Origin: Paramyrothecium sp. XJ0827
Lineage: Eukaryota > Ascomycota > Sordariomycetes > Hypocreales > Stachybotryaceae
Assembly (NCBI GenBank): GCA_020881915.1
Contig: JAJFPB010000009.1
Location: forward strand, 186,001-250,000
Reading direction: 5' to 3'
DNA: 64,000 bases
Below, in pieces: positions 35,312 to 48,045 of the stretch (its first letter is position 1; the number at the start of each line of letters is the position of its first letter). The notes below the pieces were generated by a model. The model ran no database searches and was not told where the DNA came from. It saw only the letters and a list, made by a program, of their open reading frames with translations. The position numbers were made by a program, and so were the translations under genes.

Positions 35312-35870
35312 AATTTATTAAAATAACCTAAATTTAAGAATTTTAATAGGGACTTAGATATAATAAAAATAATTTAATAAGAAGATCTAATACCTAGAAC
35401 CTTAGATATAGTAATAATAAAATTAATAATAAAGATATATAATATATTATAGATACTTATAAGACTTAAGCTATCTATTCTAATATATAGGAACTTAATA
35501 GAGCTATTAAGATATTACTATATTACTAAGATCTAAATAAACCTTATAGCTATAGCTATAATAATACTAGTAATAAAGCTAAAGTTAATATAAGTTCTAT
35601 AGTAATATATATTACCTAGTCTTCATAAAGTTAAATTAAACTATAGTAGTAAAGTTATTTACTTAAAGAATAGTAGTATAAAAATCTACTTATATTCTGC
35701 CTTATTATAGCTAAAATCTCCTATAAATCTATTTATTACTAATACTAATACTAGAAGAGCTACCTAATTTACTTATAATCTTAATATTTATTAAGATCTC
35801 TTAAATTTCTATATTTAATCTAAAGTAATACCTAATAAATAAGATTACTTAAGTAAAGAAAGGCCTAGTA

Positions 35871-35875
35871 ATAAA
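35871..35875. repeat. Target-site duplication (left)
   Basis: ATAAA, identical to 43853-43857 on the other side of the gypsy element. Confidence 0.8.
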
Positions 35876-36525
35876 TATTATAACCTACACTAACCCCATA
35901 ACTAAGCCAGTATAAAATAAATATAACCTATACTAATTATAATAGATACTATATAAAAAAGCTAGATAAACTAATCAGTAGATTATAACTTAAATATATA
36001 CTAGTTCTTATTAAGAATATAATTATATAGAACTAATATAGCTAGAGATTTAGATAAATAATAAGGGAATATATTAGGTATAATATAGCTACTATTCTAG
36101 GGATCTAATAAAATATAGTTCCTACTTAGTAAAGTAGAAAAGGGGCTAGTACTTAACTACCCTAGAACTAAGAATATAGATAAATTCCTATATAATACTA
36201 AGTAAGAAAGGGGCTAATTATATATATATACTTATATATTATAATTAAGTATATTAAACTAAGTATACTAGTAATTACCTTAATAAAGTAATTATAATAA
36301 GTATATAAATAGGAGAATTCTACCTTAAAATAAATAGAAGATTACTAGCTATTAATAATATATAGTCCTTAAAATAACCTTTAGTATACTATTTTCTTAT
36401 AAACTAGTAATAATCCCTTATATACTTTAAATACTTTTTTATTATTTTATTTAAGAATAAATAAACCCCTAATAATTCTTAGCTACCTTATATTAAATAA
36501 TATAAAATTACCTCTAATTATTATA
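35876..36525 (+). repeat. 5' LTR of the gypsy element
   Basis: 650 bp, starting TATTATAACC (from an original TG) and ending AATTATTATA. It aligns along its whole length with the 3' LTR, with transition differences only where I compared them. Confidence 0.88.
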
Positions 36526-39500
36526 TATTAATAGCTCTTATTCTAGGTAATACTATTATACCTAAAGTAATATTAAAAATAATAAATAAGTTAATTAAAT
36601 TAAATCCTAAGAGAAAAAAAGTAGCTTACTTTATAGTACTAAGGCCTCTACTTACTAAAATTACTTCTAAGAAAACCCCCTTAGGAGATAATATTATTAT
36701 AAGTAAAGATCTAGCTTTATAATTAGATTTTAATAATAATAATAAAATTACTACCTTATAAGTAAAAGTCTAGGAGAATATTTAAATTATTAATAAAAAG
36801 CTTAATTAACTTTAAGATAATATTCTTAATATTTAATAAGCTTATAAACTAAAGTAATTTATTAAAACCCTTAAAAAGGAAATAACTAATATAATATAAC
36901 TTTATATAAAGAAATCTAAAAAAAATAGGAAAATACTTAAATAATTCTAGAATATAAATCTTAGTAGAGCTATAAAGATCTAAAAAAATAAGGGAGTTAT
37001 TTTATAAACTAAAAAGCCTAAGCCCTTTAATAGTACCTTAAGTAAGCTTTAAATATTTATTATATTACTTAAAGTATATTACTTAAATTACTTTTTACTT
37101 TTTATATAAGATTATAATAAAGTTATATTTATAATTTATAATTTAATTAAGAAAATATAAACCTAATTTAAGTTTATATTCTAAGATTATATTAATAATA
37201 CTTTTATTTTTTAAATAAACTATATTAAATATATTTTTATAAGTTTCTAGAAGTTTAAGAAAGAAATTAAATATATTTTTAAAATAACTAATAAAATATA
37301 AAATACTAAAAGAGCCCTTAATTTACTTAAATAAATTAGATCCTATACTAAGCTTATTATTAAGTTCCTTTATATTACTATATTACTTTATTAACTAAAG
37401 AATATTCTAAAGAAAACCTTCTATAATAAGATTAAGTCTAATATAAAAAATAAACTTATTAAAATTAAGTATAATAAAGTCTTATTATTAAAATATATAT
37501 ATAAAGTAATAGAAATTAATAACTATAATTAGAAATACTATAAGAAATAGAAATAAGAAAATAAAATAAAGAAATTTAAAACCCCCTACTAAATAAACTA
37601 AGGAAAGAAGAAATTTATTTTTATAGCCTATAGAATTATAGTAAAATCTATAGAAATTAATATTATTTAAAAATAGAAAAAAGACTTCTTCTACTATAAT
37701 TATAGAAAAAAGGAATATTATATATAGAACTATAGAAGTAAGCCCTAAAATAAAAAGAAAACTTATTTTTAGTTAATCTAAGAAAACTAATATAATATTA
37801 ATATAATTAAAAAATAATTAATTAATATTATTACTAAATAAAAACCTACTAAGAATATTCCTAATTAATAAGTAATAATTAAAAATATCTCTAATATTAC
37901 TAGCCTAATTAATTTACTATAAGGAACCTCTATAATTAATAAACCCTTAAATAATAAATTAAAATCTAATATAGGAATTACTAAAGGTACCTTACTTTTA
38001 CTTAATTATATATTAATTAAAATTAGAACTAAGTAATATAATCTACTCTTTAGAGATTAGGAAGTATATATTTAAGTAGTAATTATAAAGGTAGCTATAA
38101 GCCTATAAGAAGTAAGATTTACTATTAATTTATAATATAATCCCTTATTTAATCTTAATTACTATAGATATAATAAAATCTTATAGGTATCTTATATAGT
38201 ATATTAATATTTAATCTACCTTACTACTAAAGTAAAATAAAATATATTTCTTATATATATATAAGGTACTAAAATAAAAAACCCCTATATATTTAAGAAA
38301 ATACCTTACTAGGAAATTAAAATATATTACCTTAAATATTAAATTATAATCCTTAGATTAAGTAAGAAATATTTTAAAAAATATTACTTTAAAGTAAAAG
38401 AAACCTATAAAACTAATAAGTACTAAATATACTACTAAGTAAAAATTAACTAACTTTATAGACTCTAAGGTAAATATAAAAGAAAGTATATTTAATTAAA
38501 AAATATATTTCTAAATAAAGATTATAATTATATTAAAATTATAATCTTATAATTTCTTAATAGGCTCCTAAGAAAAAAATATTACTATAGAATAAGGTAC
38601 TTTACCTATAATTATAAGAAGAAAGTACCTATAATTTATAAAACTAAACCTAGTTCTATAGAGATTAGCTATATAGAAAATAATCTATATTACTACTATA
38701 ACTATAAAAAATATAAAATAAAAAGAATATATCTTTATAGGAAAATAGAACCTAAGATAATAGGTACTATAAAGGAAAAATATACTTAGAATTATAAAGA
38801 ATATTACTACTTATACTAAATCTACTATAAATATACTATTTATATAAAAGAAATAAGTAATAAATTACTTATTAATATTAGAGAAATTAAATAGAGAATT
38901 AATAAGATCTTAATATAAAGTAATTAAGTAAAAAATAAGATCTATTAATTATAACTAAGTTATAAAGTAATAAAAGAAAATAATAAATTATTATTATAAT
39001 TTAAAAATAAGAATAAATAAAATAATAAGAGTACTATATTAATTTTATAATCTAGGGTATAATTATTAATATTAAAGTAAATACTAGTACTAAAGAAAAC
39101 TATATTAATCCTAATTTTATAAACTAATATAAAATCCCCTAAAGAAGAAAGGAAAAACTATATAAAGTTATAAATATAAAAAGAATCTTATTTACTTATA
39201 ACTAAGGACTAGTAAATAAGGAAGTAGTTCTCTATATAATAATATAAGAGATTATATACTAAGTTACCCTTAATATTATATATATATAATCTAATATACT
39301 TCTAGGTAAACTATAATTAAAAGATTAAAGATCTACCTTTAATTAAAATACTAGCTAAGTTATAATAGTAGAATTATAATTATTTTAAATAAGAAAAAGA
39401 AAGTAGAAGAAAAAGAAGAAAGTAAATATTTATAATAAAACCCTATTTAAAAAAGAAAAAACCCTCCTAAGATAAAAGGATTATTAGGTAAAAGCTAAAG

Positions 39501-42500
39501 TATTAATTAATAATAAAATATAATCTAATATATAATATAAATAAAGCTAAGTAATATTTATTTATAAGTAAAAAGTAATTAACCTTATTTATATTCTTAT
39601 ATATAATATTAAGAAATAAATATAAGTAAAATAAAATATAGAAAATAGGCTTATAAATATCTTAGAAAAATACTATAAATATATAAAGTTATTTATAAAA
39701 AACCTAGAAAGTAGATTCCCTAAATATTTAAAATAAGACTATAAAATCTACCTAATTAATAGAAAAAAGACCTACTTCTTACTAATTTATAACCTTAATA
39801 CTAAAGAACTAAAGATATTAAAAGAATATATTAATAAGAACCTTAAAAAAGAATATATTTAATAATTAATATTATTTACTAAATACCTTATTATATTTAT
39901 TCTAAAGAAGAATAAAAAACTTTACTTATATATAGATTATTACTAATTAAATAATATTATAATTAAAAATAAAATACCTTTATCTCTTATTACTAAAATA
40001 AGAGATTACTTATATAATAAAATAATTTTTATTATACTTAATCTTAAAAGTACCTATAATTTAATTAAAATAAAGAAAGAAAATAAATAGAAGATTATAT
40101 TTTATATAAAATTTAGATTCTTTAAAACCCTAATAATATTATTTAACTTAATTAATATATTAGCTATATTCTAATATATAATTAACTATATTTTAAGAGA
40201 ATTTATAAATAACTTTATTATTATTTACTTAAATAATATACTTATTTTCTTAGAAAATAAAGAATAATATAAAGTATATATATATAAGGTACTTTAAGTA
40301 CGATAAGATATTAAACTCTTAGTAGAACTTACTAAAAGTAATTTCTATATATATAAAGTAGACTTCCTTAGATATATTATTTAATTTAATAAGATTTAAA
40401 TAAAAAAAAGTAAAATTATAGTAATTAAAGAATAGAAACCTCCTATAAATAATATTAAAGATATATAAAGTTTCCTAGGATTTATAAACTACTATAAATA
40501 CTTTATTAAATACTTTAGGAAAATTACTAAATTACTAATAGATCTAATATAAAAGAATATACTCTTTAAATAAACCCTAGAGGCCTAATAAGCCTTTAAA
40601 GAAATTAAAGAATAAATTATTAATAAATCTATTTTAGTAATTTTTAATTTAAAAAAGTAAATTATTCTAAAAACTAATATCTCTAATTATATTCTTAGTA
40701 CTACTATTAAATAAATAGAAAATAATAAACTCCTATATCTTATTACTTTCTAGTTTAAGAAAATTACTAGATCTTTACTTTATTACTTTATTTATAATAA
40801 AGAATTTATAGTAATTATTAAAGTATTTAAGAAATTCTAATACTACCTTATAAATATAGAATATAAAATTAAGGTCTATATTAATTACTAAAATATTACT
40901 TATTTTATTATAACTTAAACCTTAATAATAAAATAAGTCTACTATATAGAAATACTTATATCTTTTAATTATAAGATTATTTACTAAAAAGAGTTTAAAA
41001 ATAAATATACTAATATACTAAGCTAGAAAAGTAAATATAAGTAAGAAATCTCTAAGGTAATATAGTAATTATTATATCTTAATTTAAAAGGAAATTATAA
41101 GTAGAAAAATATTAATCTAGTTAAAACCTATAGAATTAAAATAGAAAATAAATAATATAATAAAATTAGGGAATAAAATAAGAAATATATTATATATATT
41201 ATAGAAGTACTTATAGAAGTAAGTATAGAATATAGCTTAGTATCTATATATAATAACTAAATATAGATCCTAAAAGAAATATAAGAAGAAATTCTAATTA
41301 AAATCTATAGGTACTATACTATTAGATATAAGGGAATTAAAAAAACTATAGAAGTAGTATACTAAATATATAATTACTTTAAAATAAAGAAAGATATAAA
41401 AAGAATTATAAGAAAATATAATATTTATAATAAAACTAAAGCCTTAAGATATAAACCTTATAAATACCTTAAATTACTACTAGTATTAACTAGATCTTAG
41501 TAATTAATCTTATAGAACTTTATTATTAAGCTCCCTAAATTAAAGAAATTAAGCTCTAAGAATAGCTATAATAGTATTTTTATTATTCTTAATAAATTTA
41601 TTAAATATACCTACTTTATTACTTATAATAAGGTAATTAATATTAAAGATATAATATATTACTATTATAAGTATATTATAAGCTAATATAGTATATTAGA
41701 AGAAATTATCTCTAATAAAGAACCTATATTTATATTTAAGTTTTAGTAAGAATTAGTAGCTCTCTTAGATATTAATTATAAATTAAGTACTATATATTAC
41801 TTATAAATAAATAAATAAATAGAATATATAAATTAAACCCTAAAATAATATCTCTACTACTATATTAATTACTAGTAGAAGAATTAAGTAAAATAGCTAC
41901 TTATAGTATAATATTACTATAATAGTACTAAGTTAAAAACTACTAAAATATTATTATTTTATATAAACTATAGATTTAAATTAATTATTAAATATATTAA
42001 ATATAAAGGATCTCTTAATAAATTAGTTATTATTAAGGTAAGAGAGCTTAAATAGTTATATAATATAATAAAATAAGAAATTTTATTTATAAATTAGAAA
42101 ATAAAAAAATATTATAATATAAAAAGATTACTAGAGCTAATCTTTAAAAAAAGAAATATAGTTTACTTACTTAAAAAAAATATAAAAATAATATAATTAA
42201 GTAATAAGCTAGATTATAAAAAACTTAAATTCTTTAAAATCTTATATAAAATTAAAAATATTAATTATAAACTAGAATTACCTAATATAATAAAATACTA
42301 CCTAGTATTTTATATTATACTTTTAGAACTAGTACTAAATAATAAACTTATAGAAGAAATTATTAAAGTACTTATAGAAGAAAAAAAATATAAAATAAAA
42401 TAAATAATTATATATAAATAAACTAAAAATAAAGAAGAACTATATTTTATTAAATAAAAAGATTATAATAAAAGTAAAAATACTTAGGAACTACTTAAGT

Positions 42501-43202
42501 ACCTAAATAAAACTAGCTTAAAACTAAAGGAATTCTAAAGTTAAATAAAGTTTTAAAACCTAAGACCTACTAATTTATATTTAAAGAAAAAGTAATATTA
42601 AAATAAACTAAGAATTAAATATTAAAAATAATCTTTATCTCTTTAATAAGAACCTCCTTCTTAGCCTTAGTATTCTTTACTAAGTAAGTACTCTTATTCT
42701 TTAAGACTTAGTACTAATAATATAGCTATATTAAGTAAGCTAGGGACTTAGAGAAAGTAGCCTAATAATAAAGTAGCTCTTTTTTTACCTTAATTTTCTT
42801 CTTCTTTAGCTTCTTGTTCTTATTTATTATTTAATAAACTAAGCTATAATTAATAAGAACTAGGGAATATATAGAAGGAGGAATTTATAAGATATTAGAA
42901 GAATACCTATTAAATTATAAAAATAATTAAGATAAGTATATATTTAGTAATACTTTAATCTAGATAATATTTTATACTTTATATCCTTTAAGTAATAATA
43001 AATATAAAATATAATAGTAAAACTAAATCTAAAAATAATATTAGTATAAAAATAATAGTAAATAATAGCCTCTAAGGTTATTATAAAAAAGAAAAAGAAG
43101 AAGGAATACTTACTAGATTATAAATAAAATCTAGGAAACTGCCTAATTTATATAAAGGAATAACTAAGGCCTCTAAAGTAGATCTTAGGGAGGGGAATAT
43201 TA

Positions 43203-43852
43203 TATTATAACTTATACTAATCCTATAACTAAGCTAGTATAAAATAAATATAATCTATATTAGTTATAATAGATATTATATAAAAAAGCTAGATAAACTA
43301 ATTAATAGATTATAACTTAAATATATATTAGTTCTTACTAAGAATATAATTATATAGAACTAATATAACTAGAGATTTAGATAAATAATAGAGAAATATA
43401 TTAGATATAATATAGCTACTATTCTAGGGATCTAGTAAAATATAATCCCTACCTAGTAAGGTAGAAAAGAGACTAGTATTTAACTACCCTAGAACTAAGA
43501 ATATAAGTAAATTCCTATATAATATTAAGTAAGGAAGGGGCTAATTATATATATATACTTATATATTATAACTAAGTATACTAAACTAAGTATATTAGTA
43601 ATTACCCTAATAAAGTAATTATAATAAGTATATAAATAGGAGAATTCTACCTTAGGATAGATAGAAGACTACTAGTTATTAATAATATATAATCTCTAAG
43701 ATAATCTTTAGTATATTATTCTCTTATAAATTAGTAATAATCCCTTATATACTTTAGATACTTTCCTATTATTTTATCTAAGAATAAATAAACCCCTAAT
43801 AATCCTTAGCTACCCTATACTAAATAGTGTAAGGTTACCCCTAATTGTTATA
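43203..43852 (+). repeat. 3' LTR of the gypsy element
   Basis: 650 bp, TATTATAACTTATACTAATC ... CCCCTAATTGTTATA. It is less heavily mutated than the 5' copy in places (for example it keeps TAGTGTAAGGTTACCCC). It is followed by ATAAA. Confidence 0.88.
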
Positions 43853-43857
43853 ATAAA
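43853..43857. repeat. Target-site duplication (right)
   Basis: ATAAA, matching 35871-35875. Confidence 0.8.
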
Positions 43858-44356
43858 GCTAAATACTAATTAATACCTAAATATATAGAAGATCTTAAGA
43901 TAGCTAAAGTAAATATAAAAATAAGTATAAGCTATAATATAGTTTAAGAGCTATAAAAGAAAATTAATTCTAAAGAAATAAAGAAGAATCTAAGTAAATT
44001 TAGAAATAAGTTATATTTCTTAAAGAATAAGACCTATAATTTAAAAATTAAGAGAAATATAAAGAAAATAAAGTATTTAACTAAGGAAATATAATCTTAA
44101 TTAGAAGTATCTAAATATTAGCCTAAATTAGAGATCTTTTATAATAGATAGTAGGAGTAATAAGACTTACTACTTAAGTTAATAAGCTAAGTTTAAATAG
44201 TTTAAAGTTTAAAAGGCTAAGTTACCTAAGCTCTTATTATTATAGTAGATAGTTAAGTAAATCTAACTTATTTAAATTAATAATATCTATTTCCTAAGAA
44301 GCTTAGAATGAACTTTTTGTAGTGTAATAATATATATTATATATAAGTCTATATAA

Positions 44357-44461
44357 TCCTCCTAGGTACTGAGGATAAAAGACCTGTTATTACTACTATT
44401 GCTGAGGTTACGTAATAGGTCACGTGATTAGCTTGACTGCCACGGCGGCTTACACGGACTT
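44357..44461 (+). repeat. Left terminal inverted repeat of element B
   Basis: 105 bp, TCCTCCTAGGTACTGAGGAT ... CGGCGGCTTACACGGACTT, GC-containing and largely unmutated. Confidence 0.8.
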
Positions 44462-45436
44462 ATCTCAGACAATACATATTATTGCACTATAAAAAGTTCC
44501 TTCTTAGGGAACAGACATCATTTATTTAAATAAGTTAGATTTGCTTGACTATCTGCTATAATAGCAAGAGCTTAGCAGTAAGTCTTGTTACTCCCACTAT
44601 CCATCACAAAAGGTCTTTAGTCTAGGCTAATATTCAGATGCTTCTAATCAGGATCATATCTCCTTAGCCAGATACTTTATTTTCTCTATACTTCTCTTGA
44701 TCTTCGGATTATGGGCCTTATTCTTCGAGAGATATAGTTTATCTCTGAATTTGCCTAGATTCTCCTTTATCTCTTTGGAACTAGTCTTCTTTTATAGCTC
44801 TTAAACTATGCTGCGGCTCGCGCTTGCCTTTACATCTGCTTTAGCTATCTCGAGATCTTCTGTGTTAGTCAGCATTCGGCTTTACTGGCTTCCTCTGCTC
44901 AAGCGATCTTACCTGTTGGGCGTTGTAGCTCTGGATTTGATACGGAAAGGTCTAGACGAATATCGGGATTGCAAGCAGCAGGTCTCTTCTGGTGTTGGTG
45001 TTGGTGACGAACAGAGATTTCGGCTGCGACGAGGCAGCAGGGCACGAGCAGATTTTTATGCTGCCGTCCTTCGAATAACTTTGCTGCTGCAGTTCGATTT
45101 GACTTTGTTGAGGCCAGGCAACGCATGCTGCTGCAGAACTTATATTAACTTTGGCTTTGCTGCTGGCATCGCCACAGCTGCAGCCACAAGGTTCGTTTGG
45201 ACCTTGGTGGTGCAGCGATATCTCAATGGCTCCATCGAGTTCCTGTGTATCGGAACAGATGGCTCAAGCCTCGCAAGTGCCTATGGCACGTTATATTGCA
45301 GATATCTTTATTGTTGACTTTGTTATTACTGTATTTGAGGTTCTAGGTATTAGATCTCCCTATTAAATTATTTTTATTATATCTAAGTCCCTATTTGAAA
45401 TTCTTAAATTTAGGTCATTTTAATAAATTTCTTAAT

Positions 45437-45541
45437 AAGTCTATATAAGCCACTGTAGTAGTTAAGCTGATTATATGACCTATTATATGACCTTAGTAAT
45501 AGTAGTAATAATAGGTCTTTTATTCTTAGTACCTAGGAGGA
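45437..45541 (-). repeat. Right terminal inverted repeat of element B
   Basis: 105 bp, AAGTCTATATAAGCCACTGT ... ATTCTTAGTACCTAGGAGGA, the inverse of 44357-44461 with about a dozen transition differences. Confidence 0.8.
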
Positions 45542-46450
45542 CTTTAGTAATTATAATATTTACTTATATTACTATTATTATTATCTTATTTATATTAATT
45601 TTAGTAAAGTAGAATTACTTTATAATTTACTTTTTTATTTTAATAATTTTAGTATTAATTTTATTAAGTACTTTATAGAAATTTATAGATTTATTAATTA
45701 TATAATTTAAGTTAATTAGAGCTTTTTTTATTATAATAATAGTACTAATTTTAGCTCTTATAGTAGAGAATCTAATATACTAATTAATAGTATTTTTATT
45801 ATATTCTAGAATATATATTAGATCTAATTACTTAATATAATTATAGTAATTAGTTATAATTATATTTAGTACTTTATATAAATCTATTATATAAGTTATA
45901 ATAATATTAATAGTAAATAGGAGTTTACTTATCTAGTAAATAAATATATCTTAGTTAATAATATATTTATTTCTTTACTAAGTTACTACTATATTTTTAT
46001 ATATATTTTTAAAATTTTAAATAAGCTTTATTTTAAAAATAATTTTATTTCTCCTTTAGTTATTTTTAATATTAAGAATATATATTTAAATTTTATAATA
46101 GAGTTAATTCTTAGTAGTATTATTATAATTAAGTTCTATAATTAAGTAACTATTTTTTTTAATAAGTTTAAGAGCTAATATAATAAATAAATTATTAATA
46201 ATTTATAGTTTTAGTACTTTTTTCCTATTTATTTATATGTATATATTAAATTTTATTATTATTATTTAATTTTTTAATAATTTATTAATTATATTACTAC
46301 TAAGTATTTATTTAAATCCTTCTACTTAATATTATATTAATTTTACTATTAATTATATTCTTTTTATTTATTTTCTTTTATAGCTAAAATTACTATAAGA
46401 GATTATTAAGGTAATCTTAAATAGATCTTCCTTATTATTAGTTTTAGTAG
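45542..46450. repeat. RIP-mutated AT-rich block 3
   Basis: Nearly pure A/T up to a sharp edge near 46450. In one minus-strand frame the stops are essentially all TAA/TAG and lie among residues that would be Gln or Trp codons before RIP. This suggests a former retroelement coding region, perhaps gag-like. The family is not identifiable. Confidence 0.7.
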
Positions 46451-48045
46451 ATTGAAATCCTGTGCCACATTGGTAACTGCATCGTTGAGGCCCTGCAGGA
46501 TTGCAACTCAAACATATGATACGTGACCGGAAAGATTTTCACCGTTGCTAGTCAGTGTCAACTGTCAGATGAGTAACTTGGCCGGCTCCATGATCTTGAG
46601 CTCCTGGAATTGCTACGTGACCTGCAATCGCAACGTGAATATCGACACCCCGCGTCCCCGTGGTTGCTCATTGTGGTCCACAAACACCACCTGGCTGGAG
46701 ACAGTGGCGTTCGCCTTCCCCAAATGAGTTTTAACAGATTCGCCTTATAGGTTGAAGATGTCATCTGGCCCGCCTAGGGCCTTGAAGTTGGTATATGTCG
46801 TTAAGAAGCTCGCCAGGGTGCATCCTGCAACCAACCAACTTCTCAAGAGAAACATTTTGTATTGTTGGCCCAGATGGGACAATAGAGTGCGGGAAGGACA
46901 ACTTTTGAGGTGCCAATACCCCAGCAGCATGCTCTCTTTAATCTCGCTAATGATAAAGCTTGGCTTCCTTGGCCTGGATAAAGCCGGATGAATATCGAAA
47001 ACAGTCAGTTTTGATAATGCTCGGTTTAACTGCGCTTCTTTCTCCTCGCTAGAAACACGGCGATATCAATATGCCATCTGTTTACAACCACTTTCTCCCC
47101 AGGCGCTGAACAAAAGTTCAACTTCTAGGCCATCAATAAAGACCAGAAGTCTTCCCTACGGCGAAATTCCTTATTTCTTTTTGTTTTGTTTTGGAAAGCC
47201 AGATTTTCCAGCGCAAGCGGCTCAAACGCCCTGGACTTGAGTACCGCAAGGGTAGGCCCCTGTCCGTAAGCATTGGCTTTGCAAGATCCGGATTGCCCAG
47301 TCTATCACCTCGTTCATCAAGACATTTGATGCAGGAGGCAGCTTCAAGATTGTGGCTCCCCACAATGTATTAAGATTTGGCTAAAAAATACCAGACCTAC
47401 TAAACTTATCAACTGAAGTCCGAACTTAATGAAAAGAAGATATAAAATTCGTGCCTGCTGTACTAAGAAGAAGCTAAACTCCCTACTATATGTACAAGAA
47501 TACGATATGACCTCTAGATTAGCCCTACTAAGAGCTCTAGGGAAGCTAAGCAAAGTGCATTTCCTGTTCGCCCAATCACAGTATTAGTTTTCGTGAACAT
47601 TCCCTTCACAACAAAATATGCTCTCAATTCGAGACCGGTGCCCCAATTGATGGTTAACTTGTGAAGACGTTTAATTTCACACTATAACACAAAACTGATG
47701 GGAATGTAATTTGCTTACATTTTGAAAGTTGTACACCAAGTGAGAGGCAATGGGGCAAGTTCACCCTCGGCCATTTAGGGGAAAGCTGCCAATTTGGGGG
47801 GTTTTCCAGCCAGTCAGCACTGGAGCGATTCGAAGTGGGCCATGTTGGGATTTCCGCAGTTCTCAGCCGCCTTGCGTTCTACGCTTCTCCAATCAGCCTA
47901 ACAGTGGATATGCCCCTTTGCATTGCCCACATTTAGGGTTCCGGGAGCTACTCTTGATTTTAAGAAACAACTTCCCCGAATTCCATCGCTTGAGCAGTAC
48001 TTCGAAAGTCTCAATCCTTTCGAATTCGAGTACTTGACATCCACC
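46451..48045. other. Intergenic region with decayed coding-like pieces
   Basis: Normal composition resumes at 46450. A plus-strand stretch 46530-46720 (LGRLHDLELLELLRDLQSQR) and a minus-strand piece 47133-47363 (SRLRWKIWLSKTKQKEIRNF) look protein-like but are interrupted and unassignable. The final few hundred bases are the HET-gene promoter. Confidence 0.35.

Larger units (their letters stand above)
35876..43852 (+). mobile_element. Complete but RIP-dead Ty3/gypsy chromovirus
   Basis: 7,977 bp bounded by two 650-bp LTRs and a 5-bp duplication. Relics appear in gypsy order. Gag zinc knuckle near 37681-37730: its Cys and His positions now read Tyr. Reverse transcriptase near 39.9-40.3 kb: IDYYQLN for the VDYR-LN motif, and YLNNILIF for YxDD. 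RNase H near 40.67 kb (TNISNYIL for TDASDYAI). Integrase near 41.5-41.7 kb (FIIKLPK...NSIFIILNKFIKYTYFI). The integrase tail near 42.28 kb (YLVFYIILLEL for HPVFHISLLEP). A chromodomain-like tail near 42.44-42.54 kb (YFIK-KDYNKSKNT-ELLKYL). All changes are C-to-T or G-to-A with many stops. The purine tract GGGAGGGGAATA directly precedes the 3' LTR. No function remains. Confidence 0.9.
33730..44350. repeat. RIP-mutated AT-rich block 2 (nested transposons)
   Basis: More than 10 kb of nearly pure A/T with almost no CpG and no open frame. It contains the P3 repeat, TIR-element copies D and E and a complete gypsy element, each listed separately. Coding relics are readable only if TAA/TAG are taken as former CAA/CAG/TGG. 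Confidence 0.9.
35312..44350 (-). mobile_element. TIR element copy E, split by the gypsy insertion
   Basis: The left part (about 35312-35870) and right part (43858 to about 44350) follow on from each other when compared with the reverse complement of copy B. The left part matches the region around AAAATCTGCTCGTGCCCTGC of B. The right part matches from GAAGATCTCGAGATAGCTAA of B through the former CTATTTCCTAAGAAG...GTAGTGCAATAATATATATT end. Between them lies the complete LTR retrotransposon. The terminal TIR next to copy B is missing. Confidence 0.7.
44357..45541 (+). mobile_element. TIR element copy B, interior spared from RIP
   Basis: 1,185 bp with 105-bp terminal inverted repeats (44357-44461 and 45437-45541), both starting TCCTCCTAGGTACT and ending in AAGT on the inside. 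The right TIR carries RIP-like changes relative to the left (for example GTCACGTGATTAGC versus GTCATATAATCAGC on the same strand). Most of the interior (44462 to about 45310) has normal composition with CpG. A minus-strand frame there (44899-45126, AAAKLFEGRQHKNLL, then AAEISVRHQHQHQKRPA) and a Lys/Glu-rich segment further along suggest the remains of a coding region, broken by stops. I cannot assign the superfamily. A Fot1/pogo-type transposase C-terminus is possible but unsupported by a TA duplication. Confidence 0.75.

Noticed and set aside
44808..45317. 169-codon plus-strand ORF inside TIR element B
   Set aside because: It is low-complexity Leu/Arg/Ala-rich, and the opposite strand reads as the more protein-like relic. 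Treated as an antisense shadow.
44351..45550. Assigning element B to Tc1/mariner (Fot1) because of its TIRs
   Set aside because: No TA target duplication is visible at either end and no DDE motif can be read, so the superfamily is left open.
27240..46450. Mitochondrial insertion or centromere as explanation for the AT-rich DNA
   Set aside because: LTRs, target duplications and gypsy-order relics with transition-only changes identify it as RIP-mutated transposon DNA. No mitochondrial genes are readable.
46545..47373. Possible NACHT/STAND-type N-terminal gene
   Set aside because: The suggestive pieces lie on opposite strands, contain stops and carry no diagnostic P-loop.
47923..48045. Upstream extension of the HET gene's open frame
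   Set aside because: HET proteins begin close to the Y-Y/V-Y-E-x-L segment. The upstream residues look like translated 5' leader and there is an ATG at 48046 in good position.
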